Shown here: piece by piece, positions 34,045 through 43,710 of the stretch | How the letters are laid out: every line of letters starts with the position of its first letter | Numbering within the stretch: position 1 is the stretch's first letter | Assembly (NCBI RefSeq): GCF_026410305.1 | Contig: NZ_JAPMLQ010000001.1 | Coordinates: forward strand, 704,435-768,434 | DNA: 64,000 nt | Reading direction: 5' to 3' | Origin: Sulfitobacter sp. F26204 | GTDB lineage: Bacteria; Pseudomonadota; Alphaproteobacteria; Rhodobacterales; Rhodobacteraceae | Program-made: the position numbers and the translations under genes | Notes under the pieces: model-generated | The model's database searches: none | Told to the model about the DNA's origin: nothing | Seen by the model: the letters and a program-made list of their open reading frames with translations, nothing else

Positions 34045-34538
34045 CACAGCGTAAAATTCTCCAGTGGCCGGATAAGCGGCTGCGGACCAAAGCCCAGGAA
34101 GTGACAGAAATCAACGATGAAGTGCGGGCGATTTGGGATGATATGATCGATACCATGGATGCCATGCCTGGTGTGGGTCTTGGCGCGCCGCAGATCGGGG
34201 TGATGTTGCGGCTGGCGGTGGTCGATGCCTCGTCCGACCGCAATAAACGTATCCGCATGGCCAACCCCATGGTGATCGAAGCATCGGCCAGGGCGAACGA
34301 ACATGAAGAGGCCAGCCCCTGTTTGCCGGGTGTTTCGGCCAGGATCACGCGACCACGCGCGGTTTCAGTGCGTTACCTGAACCAGGACGGAGTGATCCAG
34401 CGCGGCGAATTTGTCGGGCTGGAAGCGACCAGCGTTCAGCATCAGATCGACCATCTTGATGGCAAGATGTACTTTGACCATCTCAGCAAGACCAAACGTG
34501 ACATGTTGCTGCGCAAGGCGCGGAAATTGAAAGGGTAG
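34041..34538 (+). CDS. Peptide deformylase-like protein with altered active site (third of three)
   Basis: A 165-aa paralogue. Motif 1 is GVGLGAPQ. Motif 2 reads SPCLP instead of EGCLS, though the cysteine (C94) is kept. Motif 3 is HQIDH (134-138): the metal histidines remain but the catalytic glutamate is glutamine. A metal could therefore bind while hydrolysis is probably weak or absent. It keeps the overlap with the second copy and the 31-bp gap to fmt, so it is maintained with the pathway. It may be a regulatory or non-catalytic paralogue. Confidence 0.88.
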   Translation: MTQRKILQWPDKRLRTKAQEVTEINDEVRAIWDDMIDTMDAMPGVGLGAPQIGVMLRLAVVDASSDRNKRIRMANPMVIEASARANEHEEASPCLPGVSARITRPRAVSVRYLNQDGVIQRGEFVGLEATSVQHQIDHLDGKMYFDHLSKTKRDMLLRKARKLKG

Positions 34539-34569
34539 GAAACAGCGGCTTTCCTATTGAGGTGACCAA

Positions 34570-35484
34570 ATGCGTATCGTTTTTATGGGCACGCCGGACT
34601 TCTCGGTTCCCGCTCTGGATGCCTTGGTCGCGGCCGGGCACGAGATTGCCGCCGTCTATTGCCAACCACCGCGCCCTGCGGGCCGTGGCAAAAAGCCCCG
34701 CCCCACACCGGTCCATGTCCGCGCAGAGGCGCTGGGCCTTGCCGTGCGCCATCCGGTTTCGTTGAAAACCGCCGAAGCCCTGCAGGATTTCAAGAACCTT
34801 GAATCGGAGGTTGCGGTTGTGGTCGCCTATGGGTTGATCCTGCCGCAATCGATTCTGGATGCGCCTGAAATGGGGTGTCTCAATATCCATGCCAGCCTCT
34901 TGCCTCGATGGCGGGGGGCCGCACCGATCCATCGGGCGATCATGGCGGGCGATGAACAAACCGGTGTCTGCATCATGCAGATGGAGGCGGGTTTGGATAC
35001 CGGGCCTGTCCTGATGCGGGTCGAGACCGCGATCGGCGCGGAAGAAACCACAGGGCAATTGCATGGCCGGCTGAGCGAAATGGGGGCGGCAGCGATTGTC
35101 ACAGCACTTTCCGGTCTGGGAGAACTTGAAGCGCATCCGCAGGCGACTGAGGGTGTGACCTATGCCAGCAAGATCGACAAGGCGGAGGCAAGGATCGACT
35201 GGACCCGTCCGGCTGTCGAGATCGATCGTCTGATCCGCGGGCTGGCACCCTTTCCGGGGGCCTGGTTCGAACTGGATGGCACACGTGTCAAGGCGCTTGG
35301 CGCGCGGTATAGCGCAGGATGCGGGGAACCAGGCCAGGTGCTGGACAGCGGGTTGCGCATTGCCTGCGGAAGCGGAGCGGTCCAACTGACCCGCTTGCAA
35401 CGTGCGGGAAAGGCAGCGCAGGATACTGAGGTGTTTCAGAGCGGTGCACAGATTGCAGCAGGCACACTGCTGAACGGAGATTGA
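34570..35484 (+). CDS. fmt: Methionyl-tRNA formyltransferase
   Basis: A 304-aa cytoplasmic enzyme that formylates initiator Met-tRNA from 10-formyl-tetrahydrofolate. It has [19 protein letters not shown] at the start, the [18 protein letters not shown] substrate loop with the catalytic histidine, and an OB-fold C-terminal domain from about residue 205. It follows the three deformylase paralogues. The start at ATG 34570 is preceded by GAGG. Confidence 0.97.
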   Translation: MRIVFMGTPDFSVPALDALVAAGHEIAAVYCQPPRPAGRGKKPRPTPVHVRAEALGLAVRHPVSLKTAEALQDFKNLESEVAVVVAYGLILPQSILDAPEMGCLNIHASLLPRWRGAAPIHRAIMAGDEQTGVCIMQMEAGLDTGPVLMRVETAIGAEETTGQLHGRLSEMGAAAIVTALSGLGELEAHPQATEGVTYASKIDKAEARIDWTRPAVEIDRLIRGLAPFPGAWFELDGTRVKALGARYSAGCGEPGQVLDSGLRIACGSGAVQLTRLQRAGKAAQDTEVFQSGAQIAAGTLLNGD

Positions 35485-35488
35485 CGCG

Positions 35489-35725
35489 ATGTTTTTGGTC
35501 CTATTTGGTACGGTCGTCATTGCAGGCATCATTGGCTATGCCTCGGAAAAGACCGGCTGGACACATAATGGCTATCTGCAATCCATCATCATCTGTGTGG
35601 GCGGCGCATTCCTGTTTTATTTCATCCGCATCATGTTCGGCTTCGGCTTTGCCTCTCCCGGTGTCAATGCGATTGTATCTTCCATCGGGGCGTTGATCAT
35701 CGTGCCGTTTCACTGGCGGCGCTGA
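35489..35725 (+). CDS. Small GlsB/YeaQ-like membrane protein
   Basis: A 78-aa hydrophobic protein with three predicted membrane segments (about residues 2-17, 29-48, 55-74), resembling the GlsB/YeaQ/YmgE (transglycosylase-associated) family in size and glycine spacing, though the match is loose. Its role is unknown. It follows fmt by 4 bp, so probably rides on the same transcript. Confidence 0.65.
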   Translation: MFLVLFGTVVIAGIIGYASEKTGWTHNGYLQSIIICVGGAFLFYFIRIMFGFGFASPGVNAIVSSIGALIIVPFHWRR

Positions 35726-35730
35726 CGGAA

Positions 35731-35752
35731 TGAGTTTAAAGGCAAGATGAAG
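35731..35752 (+). repeat. 22-bp exact repeat, copy 1
   Basis: The 22 bases starting TGAGTTTAAAGGCAAGATGA recur exactly and in the same orientation at 47459-47480. This copy starts 5 bp after the stop of the small membrane protein. With the preceding A it reads ATG AGT TTA AAG GCA AGA TGA, a six-codon start-to-stop frame. Confidence 0.75.
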
Positions 35753-35766
35753 TCAGTGGGCGGGGT

Positions 35767-36390
35767 CTAGTTTTTTGGGGGGCTGCTTTTGTACACGGGC
35801 AGGTGCCATCCAAACATGAGTGAACCGGCGCGCAGCACCCAGGTGACCAGAGCACAGGCCAGCAGCGCCACCGGCGTTTCAAGCAGATACATCTTGGCAA
35901 TGCAGGCCGTTGCGGCACCGGCAAATGCAGCGGTTACATAAAGTTCGCTTTGTTTCAGGACCAGGGGCACCTCACCGACCACAACATCCCGCATCAGCCC
36001 GCCCATGCAGCCTGTGATCATGCCCATCAGCATTACGATCACTGCGGAATGTCCGAGACCGAGGGCCACACCGACGCCTGCCGCCACTGCCACGGGAAGT
36101 GCGAAACTGTCCAGCCAGATCAGCGCGCGCAGGCGGCTTTCGAGCAGATGGGCGGTGAAGAAGATGACAAAAGCTGCGCTGACCGCAACGGCCAGGTAGG
36201 TTGGGTTCGCAATCCAGAAGATCGGGTTGCGGTCGAGCAGCAGATCGCGAATCGTGCCGCCGCCCAAGGCTGTGAGACAGGCGATAAAGGCAAAGCCGAC
36301 CAGGTCAAGCTGCGCCCGGCTGGCAACCAGCGCACCGGTGATCGCGAAGATCAGAACCGATGCATAATCCAGCAGGGAAACCAGGGTCAT
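35767..36390 (-). CDS. Trimeric intracellular cation channel-like protein (YicG/UPF0126 family)
   Basis: A 207-aa membrane protein with about seven helices in two repeats of the YicG/TRIC family, containing [20 protein letters not shown] and its second-repeat counterpart [24 protein letters not shown]. Prokaryotic members are homotrimeric potassium/cation-selective channels or related carriers; their cellular role is poorly defined. Its ATG overlaps the rnhA stop by ATGA, so it is last in the ispH-to-rnhA strand group. Confidence 0.9.
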   Translation of the reverse strand: MTLVSLLDYASVLIFAITGALVASRAQLDLVGFAFIACLTALGGGTIRDLLLDRNPIFWIANPTYLAVAVSAAFVIFFTAHLLESRLRALIWLDSFALPVAVAAGVGVALGLGHSAVIVMLMGMITGCMGGLMRDVVVGEVPLVLKQSELYVTAAFAGAATACIAKMYLLETPVALLACALVTWVLRAGSLMFGWHLPVYKSSPPKN

Positions 36391-36839
36391 GGTTTGAAAG
36401 GGGCCATGCCCGCACGGGCGAGTGCGTCGGCACGTTCATTTTCCGGATGGCCTGCGTGGCCCTTGACCCATTTCCAGGTGACCCGGTGGCGGGCGTTCGC
36501 GTTGTCCAGTCGTTGCCAGAGCTCCGCATTTTTCACCGGCTTTTTGGCCGCGTTTTTCCAGCCGTTCTTTTTCCAGCCGAATATCCAGCCGGTGATGCCG
36601 TTCTTGACATAATTGCTGTCGGTCACAATCGTGATCTCGGTCTCACGCTCCAGCGCTTCAAGCGCGTGTATCGCGGCGAGCAGTTCCATGCGGTTGTTGG
36701 TTGTGTTTGACTCGCCGCCTTTCAACTCGCGTTCCTTGATGATCTTGTCGCCATCACGCGCCTGCATCAGCGCGCCCCAGCCGCCGGGGCCGGGATTGCC
36801 CGAACAGGCACCGTCGGTGTATGCATAAAGCTTAGCCAT
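36387..36839 (-). CDS. rnhA: Ribonuclease HI
   Basis: A 150-aa endonuclease that degrades the RNA of RNA-DNA hybrids. The catalytic carboxylates D9 (YTDGAC), E52 (NRMELLAAI), D74 (VTDSNYV) and D138 (RADALA) are all present. The ATG at 36839 overlaps the last 8 bases of the methyltransferase gene. A longer TTG-initiated frame adds three residues. Confidence 0.96.
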   Translation of the reverse strand: MAKLYAYTDGACSGNPGPGGWGALMQARDGDKIIKERELKGGESNTTNNRMELLAAIHALEALERETEITIVTDSNYVKNGITGWIFGWKKNGWKNAAKKPVKNAELWQRLDNANARHRVTWKWVKGHAGHPENERADALARAGMAPFKP

Positions 36840-37425
36840 GAGCGTCAATCACCACCCAGCCTGAATATTGACCTGCAAGTCCCTTGCCGTAGCCGGTCCA
36901 GTTCCGCTGCGGCGCGAAACCGGCAGTGCGCAACAGCGCTTCCAGCTCTTCGTTGGAATAATATTCGTAGAAGCGCCCCAGATCATCGCGCCCGCCACCC
37001 GTGCCGGTTTTCATCCCGATAAAGAAGCGTCCCCCCGGTTTGAGCGCTCTGCGCAGGGCCGACAGATGTCGGGGCAGGTCCGCGCGGGGCGCATGCAGCA
37101 GGCTGAAGCTGGCCCAGATGCCGTCATAGGCATCGACTTCGGCTACATGGTCAAAAACTCCGTGCCGTGCGGTGACACCTTTTATCTGAGCCGCCCGGCG
37201 CGCCATTTCCGCCGAGGCATCCAAAGCCGTGACTTTCAGACCCGCTTGTGCAAAGAGGCGTGCGTAATTGCCCGGTCCGCAGCCCAGATCAAGCACCGCG
37301 CCACCCTCCGGAAAGGCGGCCACGAAGGCCTGCCAGATGGTCTGTTCCTCCGCCTCGACGCGCATCATACGTTCGTAATCATCGGCCTGCGCATCATAGA
37401 CCGCGATTGTTTCTGGGTCACTCAA
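36832..37425 (-). CDS. SAM-dependent methyltransferase (class I)
   Basis: A 197-aa class I methyltransferase with motif [16 protein letters not shown], motif II VTALDAS, and a [17 protein letters not shown] segment. It is similar to many small-molecule methyltransferases in which the acceptor is unknown. The start was placed at a TTG (37425) that forms a TTGA overlap with the DUF3429 stop; without it an 86-residue non-homologous extension would precede. It lies between DUF3429 and rnhA. Confidence 0.85.
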   Translation of the reverse strand: MSDPETIAVYDAQADDYERMMRVEAEEQTIWQAFVAAFPEGGAVLDLGCGPGNYARLFAQAGLKVTALDASAEMARRAAQIKGVTARHGVFDHVAEVDAYDGIWASFSLLHAPRADLPRHLSALRRALKPGGRFFIGMKTGTGGGRDDLGRFYEYYSNEELEALLRTAGFAPQRNWTGYGKGLAGQYSGWVVIDAHG

Positions 37426-37892
37426 AGGAAAACTCCGATGCACAGGCAGGCAAGGACGATAACAGTCAGCTGAATCCGCAACGACATCCACCATTGTGGT
37501 GCCAGATCCCATCTGTAGAATGCGTAATCGAGGATCAGCAACCCGATAAACCCGGTCATCAAATTGATAAGCGCGCTGGTCACACCCTCTCCCGGCATCA
37601 GGAACCACCACAGGGCGGGCAATACCGACAAGGCATAGGCCGCGGCAGCCTGCCTCCCTGTGCCATTGGTGGCAAAACCCCAAAGAACCCCGGACATGAA
37701 GGGAAGGATAATCCCGCCATAGCGGATCATGATCAGCCTGCCATCACCGCCCAGAACCGTGGGCAGGGGCCAATCGGGCACGGCGAACAGATCGAGGACC
37801 AGAAGAGCCGCCCACAGAAAGGGGACAAGTCCGGCAAGGCCCAAAAGGAGAGCGGAGGCGGGGATGCGGTTCAGAAACACAGCGCCCTCCAT
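37422..37892 (-). CDS. DUF3429-domain membrane protein
   Basis: A 156-aa membrane protein with about five helices and the pattern YGGIILPFMSGVLWGFA, then YALSVLPALWWFLM, then FIGLLILDYAFYRWDLAPQWWMSLRIQLT, as in the DUF3429 (TMEM69-like) family. Its function is unknown. It is upstream of the methyltransferase with a 4-bp overlap and lies 148 bp after ispH. Confidence 0.85.
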   Translation of the reverse strand: MEGAVFLNRIPASALLLGLAGLVPFLWAALLVLDLFAVPDWPLPTVLGGDGRLIMIRYGGIILPFMSGVLWGFATNGTGRQAAAAYALSVLPALWWFLMPGEGVTSALINLMTGFIGLLILDYAFYRWDLAPQWWMSLRIQLTVIVLACLCIGVFL

Positions 37893-38039
37893 GTCTGTTC
37901 GACTGCGTGCGGTTGACGGTCCGATACGGGGCCCAGCGAGGGCGAATCCGTGCCAAAGGCAGGTGTTTTGATTGAAACAGCGGGCAGAATTGAAATCGAA
38001 CTCATCCGTCTGGCCTTTCCGTGAGCAAGCGTGCGGGCG

Positions 38040-38990
38040 TCATGCAGTCTCCCGCAGCACTCGAGGTACCTTGAATTCGACATTCTCTTGCGCGGTTTCA
38101 ACTTGCTCCTTTGTCACTTCGTAACGCGCAGTAAAGGCATCGATCACCTCATTGATCAGTATTTCAGGCGCGGAAGCGCCGGCCGTGATTCCGATGCTGC
38201 GAATGCCTTCAAGACTGCGCCAATCGATGTCCGCTGCGCGTTGCACAAGTTGCGCATAGTTGCACCCGGCACGTGCACCGACCTCGACAAGACGTTTGGA
38301 GTTCGATGAATTGGGGGCACCGACCACAAGCATCGCGTCGCATTTCGGGGCCATCGCCTTGACCGCCTCTTGCCGGTTGGTGGTGGCATAACAGATGTCT
38401 TCCTTGTGTGGTCCGACAATCTTGGGGAAGCGCGCCTGCAAGGCCGTTACAATTTCTGCGGTGTCATCTACGCTGAGGGTGGTTTGCGTGACATAGGCCA
38501 GTTTCGCCGGGTCCTGTACGGCGAGTCCGGACACATCTTCGGGCGTTTCCACCAAAAGAACGTCACCTTCGGGCAATTGCCCCATGGTGCCGATGGTTTC
38601 GGGGTGGCCGGCATGACCGATCATGATCATTTGCAGGCCTGCATCGGCATGACGCTGCGCTTCGATATGAACCTTGCTGACCAGAGGGCAGGTGGCATCG
38701 ACATAGACCATCTGACGCGCCATGGCCGCAGAGGGTACGGATTTGGGCACCCCATGAGCGGAAAAGATCACCGGGCGGTCGTCGGGGCATTCGTCGAGTT
38801 CTTCGACAAACACCGCACCCTTGTCACGCAACCCGTCAACAACGAATTTATTATGCACGATCTCGTGGCGCACATAGACCGGTGCCCCCCACTTTTCCAA
38901 AGCCATCTCGACAATCTTGATGGCACGATCCACACCGGCGCAGAAACCACGCGGGGCGGCCAGAAACAAGGTTAGTGGGGGCTTGGTCAT
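38040..38990 (-). CDS. ispH: 4-hydroxy-3-methylbut-2-enyl diphosphate reductase
   Basis: A 316-aa iron-sulfur enzyme catalysing the last step of the MEP isoprenoid pathway, yielding isopentenyl and dimethylallyl diphosphates. Its three cluster cysteines are C17 ([11 protein letters not shown]), C101 ([11 protein letters not shown]) and C200 ([12 protein letters not shown]). HEIVHN and the substrate-binding SAHGV and GHAGHPE motifs are also present. It follows the NYN gene by 49 bp. Confidence 0.97.
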   Translation of the reverse strand: MTKPPLTLFLAAPRGFCAGVDRAIKIVEMALEKWGAPVYVRHEIVHNKFVVDGLRDKGAVFVEELDECPDDRPVIFSAHGVPKSVPSAAMARQMVYVDATCPLVSKVHIEAQRHADAGLQMIMIGHAGHPETIGTMGQLPEGDVLLVETPEDVSGLAVQDPAKLAYVTQTTLSVDDTAEIVTALQARFPKIVGPHKEDICYATTNRQEAVKAMAPKCDAMLVVGAPNSSNSKRLVEVGARAGCNYAQLVQRAADIDWRSLEGIRSIGITAGASAPEILINEVIDAFTARYEVTKEQVETAQENVEFKVPRVLRETA

Positions 38991-39039
38991 GATGCAGCTC
39001 CTTGGCTACAGGCAGACCTAAACATTTGCGCGGGCCGGA

Positions 39040-39594
39040 TCAATCGTCGAGCTGCTGGTCCGTCTCGCGTGGCGGGCGGCCGATCACGTCCTTGAGGTCT
39101 TCCAGCTCGATAAAGTTGTCGACCTGACGGCGCAGATCATCAGAGATCATCGGGGGTTGGCTGCGAATCGTGGAGACACAGGAAACCCTGACGCCCTGAC
39201 GTTGCAGACTTTCGACCAAGGGGCGGAAATCTCCATCGCCAGAAAAGATCACTATGTGATCCACATGCGGGGCCAGTTCCATCGCATCAACTGCCAGTTC
39301 GATGTCCATGTTGCCCTTGACCTTACGGCGGCCCATGCTGTCGGTGTATTCCTTGGCGGGTTTCGTCACCATGGTAAAGCCGTTGTAATTCAGCCAGTCC
39401 ACCAAGGGGCGGATCGGCGAATATTCGTCGTTTTCCAACAGGGCGGTATAATAAAACGCCCGCAACAATTTGCCGCGGCGCATGAATTCATGGCGCAGCA
39501 ATTTGTAGTCGATGTCAAAGCCAAGTGTCTTGGCCGCGGCATAGAGATTGGAGCCATCAATAAAGAGCGCAAGCCGCTCGTCTTTGTAAAACAT
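39040..39594 (-). CDS. NYN-domain protein (LabA/DUF88 family), putative nuclease
   Basis: A 184-aa PIN-like NYN domain with the metal-binding acidic residues D13 (FIDGSNLY), D97 (NMDIELAVDAM), D103, and D120/D122 (FSGDGDF). Such proteins are ribonucleases or RNA-processing factors; LabA works in circadian output in cyanobacteria. The biological target is unknown. It is upstream of ispH and divergent from folK. Confidence 0.9.
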   Translation of the reverse strand: MFYKDERLALFIDGSNLYAAAKTLGFDIDYKLLRHEFMRRGKLLRAFYYTALLENDEYSPIRPLVDWLNYNGFTMVTKPAKEYTDSMGRRKVKGNMDIELAVDAMELAPHVDHIVIFSGDGDFRPLVESLQRQGVRVSCVSTIRSQPPMISDDLRRQVDNFIELEDLKDVIGRPPRETDQQLDD

Positions 39595-39747
39595 CTAATG
39601 CCCTTCCGGCGTCACAGCCGCTTAGCTCTGAACGAATTACTGGCACAATGTCCAGAATGCAATGTAGAGTTGCGCCAAATGCCTGATGGCGCGGGGTGTC
39701 AAATCAGCGCCCGCAACTAACCGGGCTTCATGTAAGGCTTTTTCACC

Positions 39748-40374
39748 ATGCTGCAACCCAAAGTTCACGGGGAAATGTGCGGTTCATCGCTCAAATCTGG
39801 TTCCTGTTTGCTTTTGGCTCTTGGGGCTAACCTGACGTCAAATGTAGGTGCGCCTGAAATTACCCTCCGGGCGGCGCTGGAATTGCTGAAAATACATGGC
39901 GCAACGATTCGCGCCACTAGTCCATTTTATAGCACACCTGCCTACCCTGCGGGGAACGGACCTGACTACATAAATGCGGCGGTCAGGATTGCGGCACCCT
40001 GGAGCCCGGCCCAGACGCTGGAAACCTGTCATCAAATCGAAGCAGAGTTGGGACGGAAAAGAGCGCAACGATGGGGCCAGAGGACACTTGACCTCGACTT
40101 GATTGCCTATGACGATCAGGTGCTGCCCGACCCGCAAACCCATGCACGATGGCGTGATCTGCCGGTGGAGAGGCAAAAAACCGATACCCCTGATCAGTTG
40201 ATCCTGCCGCACCCCCGCCTGCAAGAACGCGCATTTGTGCTGGTGCCGCTGGCGGACGTGGCACCGGAATGGGTGCATCCCGCGCTGGGATTAAGCGTTG
40301 CGCAGATGCGGGACAGGCTTGATCCGACCGATCTTAAGGCAGTGTGTCCGCTGTCGGAAAAGACGTTGAATTAG
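39748..40374 (+). CDS. folK: 2-amino-4-hydroxy-6-hydroxymethyldihydropteridine diphosphokinase
   Basis: A 208-aa HPPK of folate synthesis that transfers pyrophosphate from ATP to the pterin. It shows LALGANL near residue 27, TSPFYSTPAYPAGNGPDYINA, QRWGQRTLDLDLIAYDD (signature with catalytic acidic residues) and ILPHPRLQERAFVLVPLADVAP. It is longer than the E. coli protein, with an insert around residues 125-150 and a C-terminal extension. Start choice is uncertain: ATG 39748 has weak signals, while an in-frame ATG at 39775 has GGGG only two bases away. Confidence 0.93.
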   Translation: MLQPKVHGEMCGSSLKSGSCLLLALGANLTSNVGAPEITLRAALELLKIHGATIRATSPFYSTPAYPAGNGPDYINAAVRIAAPWSPAQTLETCHQIEAELGRKRAQRWGQRTLDLDLIAYDDQVLPDPQTHARWRDLPVERQKTDTPDQLILPHPRLQERAFVLVPLADVAPEWVHPALGLSVAQMRDRLDPTDLKAVCPLSEKTLN

Positions 40375-40458
40375 GGCATCGAATTACGGCTTGTAAATCT
40401 GGCCAAAGCCGCCTAGGTACGCTTCTTCAGACTGCATTTTGAGATATTGGAGGCTTCC

Positions 40459-40812
40459 ATGGCCCGCGTTACCGTAGAAGATTGCGTAGACAAAGTCCCG
40501 AATCGCTTTGAACTTGTGATGCTGGCAGCGCATCGCGCACGTGAAATCTCTGCCGGTTCTGCCGTGACGGTTGACCGCGACAATGACAAAAACCCGGTTG
40601 TGTCGCTGCGCGAGATCGCAGAAGAAACACAATCCGCTGATGATCTGCGCGAACGTTTGATCGAGTCGAACCAGAACCAGATCGAAGTTGATGAACCCGA
40701 AGAGGACGCCATGGCGTTGTTGATGGGGGCAGAACAGGACAAGCCGGAAGAAGACAGCATGTCCGAAGAAATGCTGCTGCGTCAATTGATGGCGGCACAA
40801 GGGCAGGGTTAA
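40459..40812 (+). CDS. rpoZ: DNA-directed RNA polymerase subunit omega
   Basis: A 117-aa omega subunit that helps assemble beta' in RNA polymerase. The core [31 protein letters not shown] is unmistakable, followed by an acidic C-terminal extension ([12 protein letters not shown]). The start was put at MARVTVEDC rather than four codons earlier. It precedes rsh by 34 bp, the usual arrangement. Confidence 0.97.
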   Translation: MARVTVEDCVDKVPNRFELVMLAAHRAREISAGSAVTVDRDNDKNPVVSLREIAEETQSADDLRERLIESNQNQIEVDEPEEDAMALLMGAEQDKPEEDSMSEEMLLRQLMAAQGQG

Positions 40813-40846
40813 ATCCTCTGCCCTGCCTCAGGGGGCTGGCAGTTCG

Positions 40847-42973
40847 ATGGACAACGCCGAGATCACTGCCGACGATCTGATCGCCCTTGTCCGGGCTTAT
40901 AACCCGAAAACCAACGAAGGCTTGCTGCGCAAGGCCTACGCCTATGGTGCAGAAATGCACAAAGGGCAGTTTCGCCATTCCGGCGAGGCTTATTTTACCC
41001 ATCCTGTTGCCGTCGCCGCGATCCTGACAGAGCAACGCCTGGATGATGCCACGCTGATCACTGCCCTGCTGCATGACACGGTCGAAGACACCGATGCCTC
41101 ATACAAAGATGTAAAGGAGTTGTTCAGCCAAGAAGTTGCCGAACTGGTCGACGGCGTGACCAAGCTGACGAATCTGCAACTGAATTCGACCGCAACCAAA
41201 CAGGCCGAGAATTTCCGCAAGTTGTTCATGGCGATGTCCAAGGACCTGCGCGTCATTCTGGTAAAGCTCGCTGACCGTTTGCACAACATGCGCACGATCA
41301 AGGCGATGCGCCCGGATAAACAGGCGCAAAAGGCCCGCGAAACCATGGACATCTATGCGCCGCTTGCCGGTCGCATGGGGATGCAGTGGATGCGCGAGGA
41401 ATTGGAAGATCTGGCGTTTCGCGTGCTGAACCCGGAAGGGCGTGCCAGTATCATCCGGCGCTTCATCACATTACAACGCGAATCCGGAGATGTTATCCAG
41501 CGGATTACCGGTGATATGCGCGTGGAACTGGACAAGGCGGGGATCGAAGCAGAAGTTTATGGCCGTGCCAAAAAACCCTATTCGATCTGGCGCAAGATGC
41601 AGGAAAAGGAACTTAGCTTTTCGCGTCTGTCCGATATTTATGGCTTTCGCGTCCTGACCAATAGCGAAGCGGATTGTTACACAACGCTGGGCATCATTCA
41701 CGGCCGCTGGCGTGCGGTACCCGGACGGTTCAAGGACTACATCAGCCAGCCAAAATCAAACGGCTATCGTTCCCTGCATACCACGGTATCAGGGCGGGAC
41801 GGCAAGCGGGTCGAAGTGCAGATCCGCACGCAGCAAATGCATGATGTTGCCGAAACCGGCGTCGCGGCGCATTGGTCCTATCGGGACGGCAAGCGGTCGA
41901 AAAACCCTTTTGCGGTCGACCCTGTCAAATGGATTTCGCAGTTGAGCGAGCAGTTCAATTCAGAAGAAAACCACGAAGACTTTCTCGAAGCAGTCAAACT
42001 CGAAATGTATGCCGATCAGGTCTTTTGCTTCACGCCAAAAGGTGACGTCGTCAAATTGCCACGCGGGGCAACGCCGATTGATTTTGCCTATGCGATCCAC
42101 ACCCGTATCGGGAACGCCTGTGTCGGTGCCAAGATTGATGGCATGCGCGTGCCGCTCTGGACACGAGTCAAGAACGGCCAGTCGATCGAGATCATACGGG
42201 CACAGGGACAGACGCCCCAGGCGACTTGGCTGGACATTGCGACCACTGGCAAGGCCAAGTCGGCAATCCGGCGCTCTCTGCGCGAAGAAGACCGCGGACG
42301 TTTTGTAAAACTCGGCACCGAACTGGCGCGGTCGGCGTTTTCCCAGGTCGGAAAACGTGCAACTGAAAAGGTCTTGCGTACCGCTGCCAAAAGCATGCGG
42401 TTTGACGGGGTCGATGATTTGCTGGCGCGGCTTGGCAGTTCCGAAATCACGGCACGCGAGGTGGTGCAGTCGGTCTATGCCGACCTTGCACCGAAGCAGG
42501 GGGCCGAGATCGACGCGAAACGCGCAGTGATCGGCCTTGAAGCAGGGCAGGATATTAATCGCGCACCCTGTTGTACGCCGTTGCCGGGAGAACGGATCGT
42601 CGGGATCACATTCAAGGGCGAAGGCGTGACAATGCATTCGATTGATTGCGAAAAACTGGTTGAATATGAAGACCAGCCGGATCGCTGGATCGATCTGCGT
42701 TGGCACGAGGGCAACCACCCCGCCGTCTATGGCACTGTGCTGGATATGACGCTGAGTAACGGGGCCGGGGCGCTGGGACGGATTTGCACCTTGATCGGCG
42801 AAGCATCGGCCAATATCTCGGATTTAGAATTTATTGAGCGGAAACCTGATTTCTATCGGCTTTTGATCTATCTGGACCTGAGAGACGCCGCACATCTGCA
42901 TTCGCTGATGCTGACGCTTGAAGCAGAAAGTGACGTAGCGGCCATTTCGAGGTACCGCAAAAATGACGCGTAG
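40847..42973 (+). CDS. rsh: Bifunctional (p)ppGpp synthetase/hydrolase RSH
   Basis: A 708-aa stringent-response enzyme. The HD hydrolase domain has H52 and the HD pair H76-D77 (ALLHDTVEDTDASY). The synthetase domain (about residues 240-345) includes SRLSDIYGFRVL and GRWRAVPGRFKDYISQPKSN; the RFKD motif is the type found in bifunctional enzymes. A TGS domain (about 390-450) and a C-terminal ACT domain (about 630-708) follow. Alphaproteobacteria have one such protein in place of separate RelA and SpoT. Confidence 0.96.
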   Translation: MDNAEITADDLIALVRAYNPKTNEGLLRKAYAYGAEMHKGQFRHSGEAYFTHPVAVAAILTEQRLDDATLITALLHDTVEDTDASYKDVKELFSQEVAELVDGVTKLTNLQLNSTATKQAENFRKLFMAMSKDLRVILVKLADRLHNMRTIKAMRPDKQAQKARETMDIYAPLAGRMGMQWMREELEDLAFRVLNPEGRASIIRRFITLQRESGDVIQRITGDMRVELDKAGIEAEVYGRAKKPYSIWRKMQEKELSFSRLSDIYGFRVLTNSEADCYTTLGIIHGRWRAVPGRFKDYISQPKSNGYRSLHTTVSGRDGKRVEVQIRTQQMHDVAETGVAAHWSYRDGKRSKNPFAVDPVKWISQLSEQFNSEENHEDFLEAVKLEMYADQVFCFTPKGDVVKLPRGATPIDFAYAIHTRIGNACVGAKIDGMRVPLWTRVKNGQSIEIIRAQGQTPQATWLDIATTGKAKSAIRRSLREEDRGRFVKLGTELARSAFSQVGKRATEKVLRTAAKSMRFDGVDDLLARLGSSEITAREVVQSVYADLAPKQGAEIDAKRAVIGLEAGQDINRAPCCTPLPGERIVGITFKGEGVTMHSIDCEKLVEYEDQPDRWIDLRWHEGNHPAVYGTVLDMTLSNGAGALGRICTLIGEASANISDLEFIERKPDFYRLLIYLDLRDAAHLHSLMLTLEAESDVAAISRYRKNDA

Positions 42974-43034
42974 TCGCCCATGAGATGACGCGTAATACCT
43001 TTAAGCCGGACACCGTTAACGGAGGACAGCCGAG

Positions 43035-43700
43035 TTGATATTCAAACGCCGCGATCCAAAACCCACCCTGCGTGCGATGGCCGAGTTTCTTTGGCCGCGT
43101 GGCGGTTGGGCGCGTGCGTTCCACTATGTCAAACACCGGATGCGCCGGTTACCCGATAGTCCCGAGCGTATTGCCCGTGGGGTTTGGGCGGGGGTTTTCA
43201 TCACCTTCACACCCCTGTTCGGCTTCCATTTCGTCGCGGCGGTCATCCTAGCCAAGATCATGAAGGGCAATATCGTGGCGTCGCTGATGGCGACTTTTGT
43301 GGGTAACCCGCTGACCTTTGTTTTCATTGCGTTATCCTCATTGAAAACGGGGCACCTGATCCTTGGGACAGAGTTGCAGGAAGGGGAATTGCGTGCCCTC
43401 AGCCGCAAATTCGCAAATGCTGGCGGTGATCTCTGGCACAACTTTGTCTCGATCTTTACCCCGGATGAAATGGACTGGTCAGGTCTTGCCATTTTCTCAC
43501 GAGAGGTTTTCTATCCCTATCTTATCGGAGGAATCATTCCCGGCATCATTTGCGCGACCATTGCCTATTATCTGGCGGTTCCGCTGCTGCACGCCTATCA
43601 AAAACGCAGACGCGGTTTGATCAAGGCCAAGTTTGAAGCCCTCAAGCAAAAAGCCGCGGCAAAGGCGGATGCCAAGCGTCGGGTTGATGAAGCGAAATAG
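43035..43700 (+). CDS. DUF2062-domain membrane protein
   Basis: A 221-aa protein with two or three membrane helices and the DUF2062 pattern RIARGVWAGVFITFTPLFGFH, then FVGNPLTFVFIALSSLKTGHLILG. The family has no settled function. Translation starts at TTG 43035 with GGAGG 9 nt upstream. The C-terminus is a basic Lys/Ala helix. It sits between rsh and pdxJ. Confidence 0.9.
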   Translation: MIFKRRDPKPTLRAMAEFLWPRGGWARAFHYVKHRMRRLPDSPERIARGVWAGVFITFTPLFGFHFVAAVILAKIMKGNIVASLMATFVGNPLTFVFIALSSLKTGHLILGTELQEGELRALSRKFANAGGDLWHNFVSIFTPDEMDWSGLAIFSREVFYPYLIGGIIPGIICATIAYYLAVPLLHAYQKRRRGLIKAKFEALKQKAAAKADAKRRVDEAK

Positions 43701-43710
43701 GAGAGACGAG

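Noticed and set aside
39598..39720. A 40-residue plus-strand ORF with a CPEC motif between the NYN gene and folK
   Set aside because: The cysteine pattern could be chance and there is no Shine-Dalgarno; kept as unsupported.
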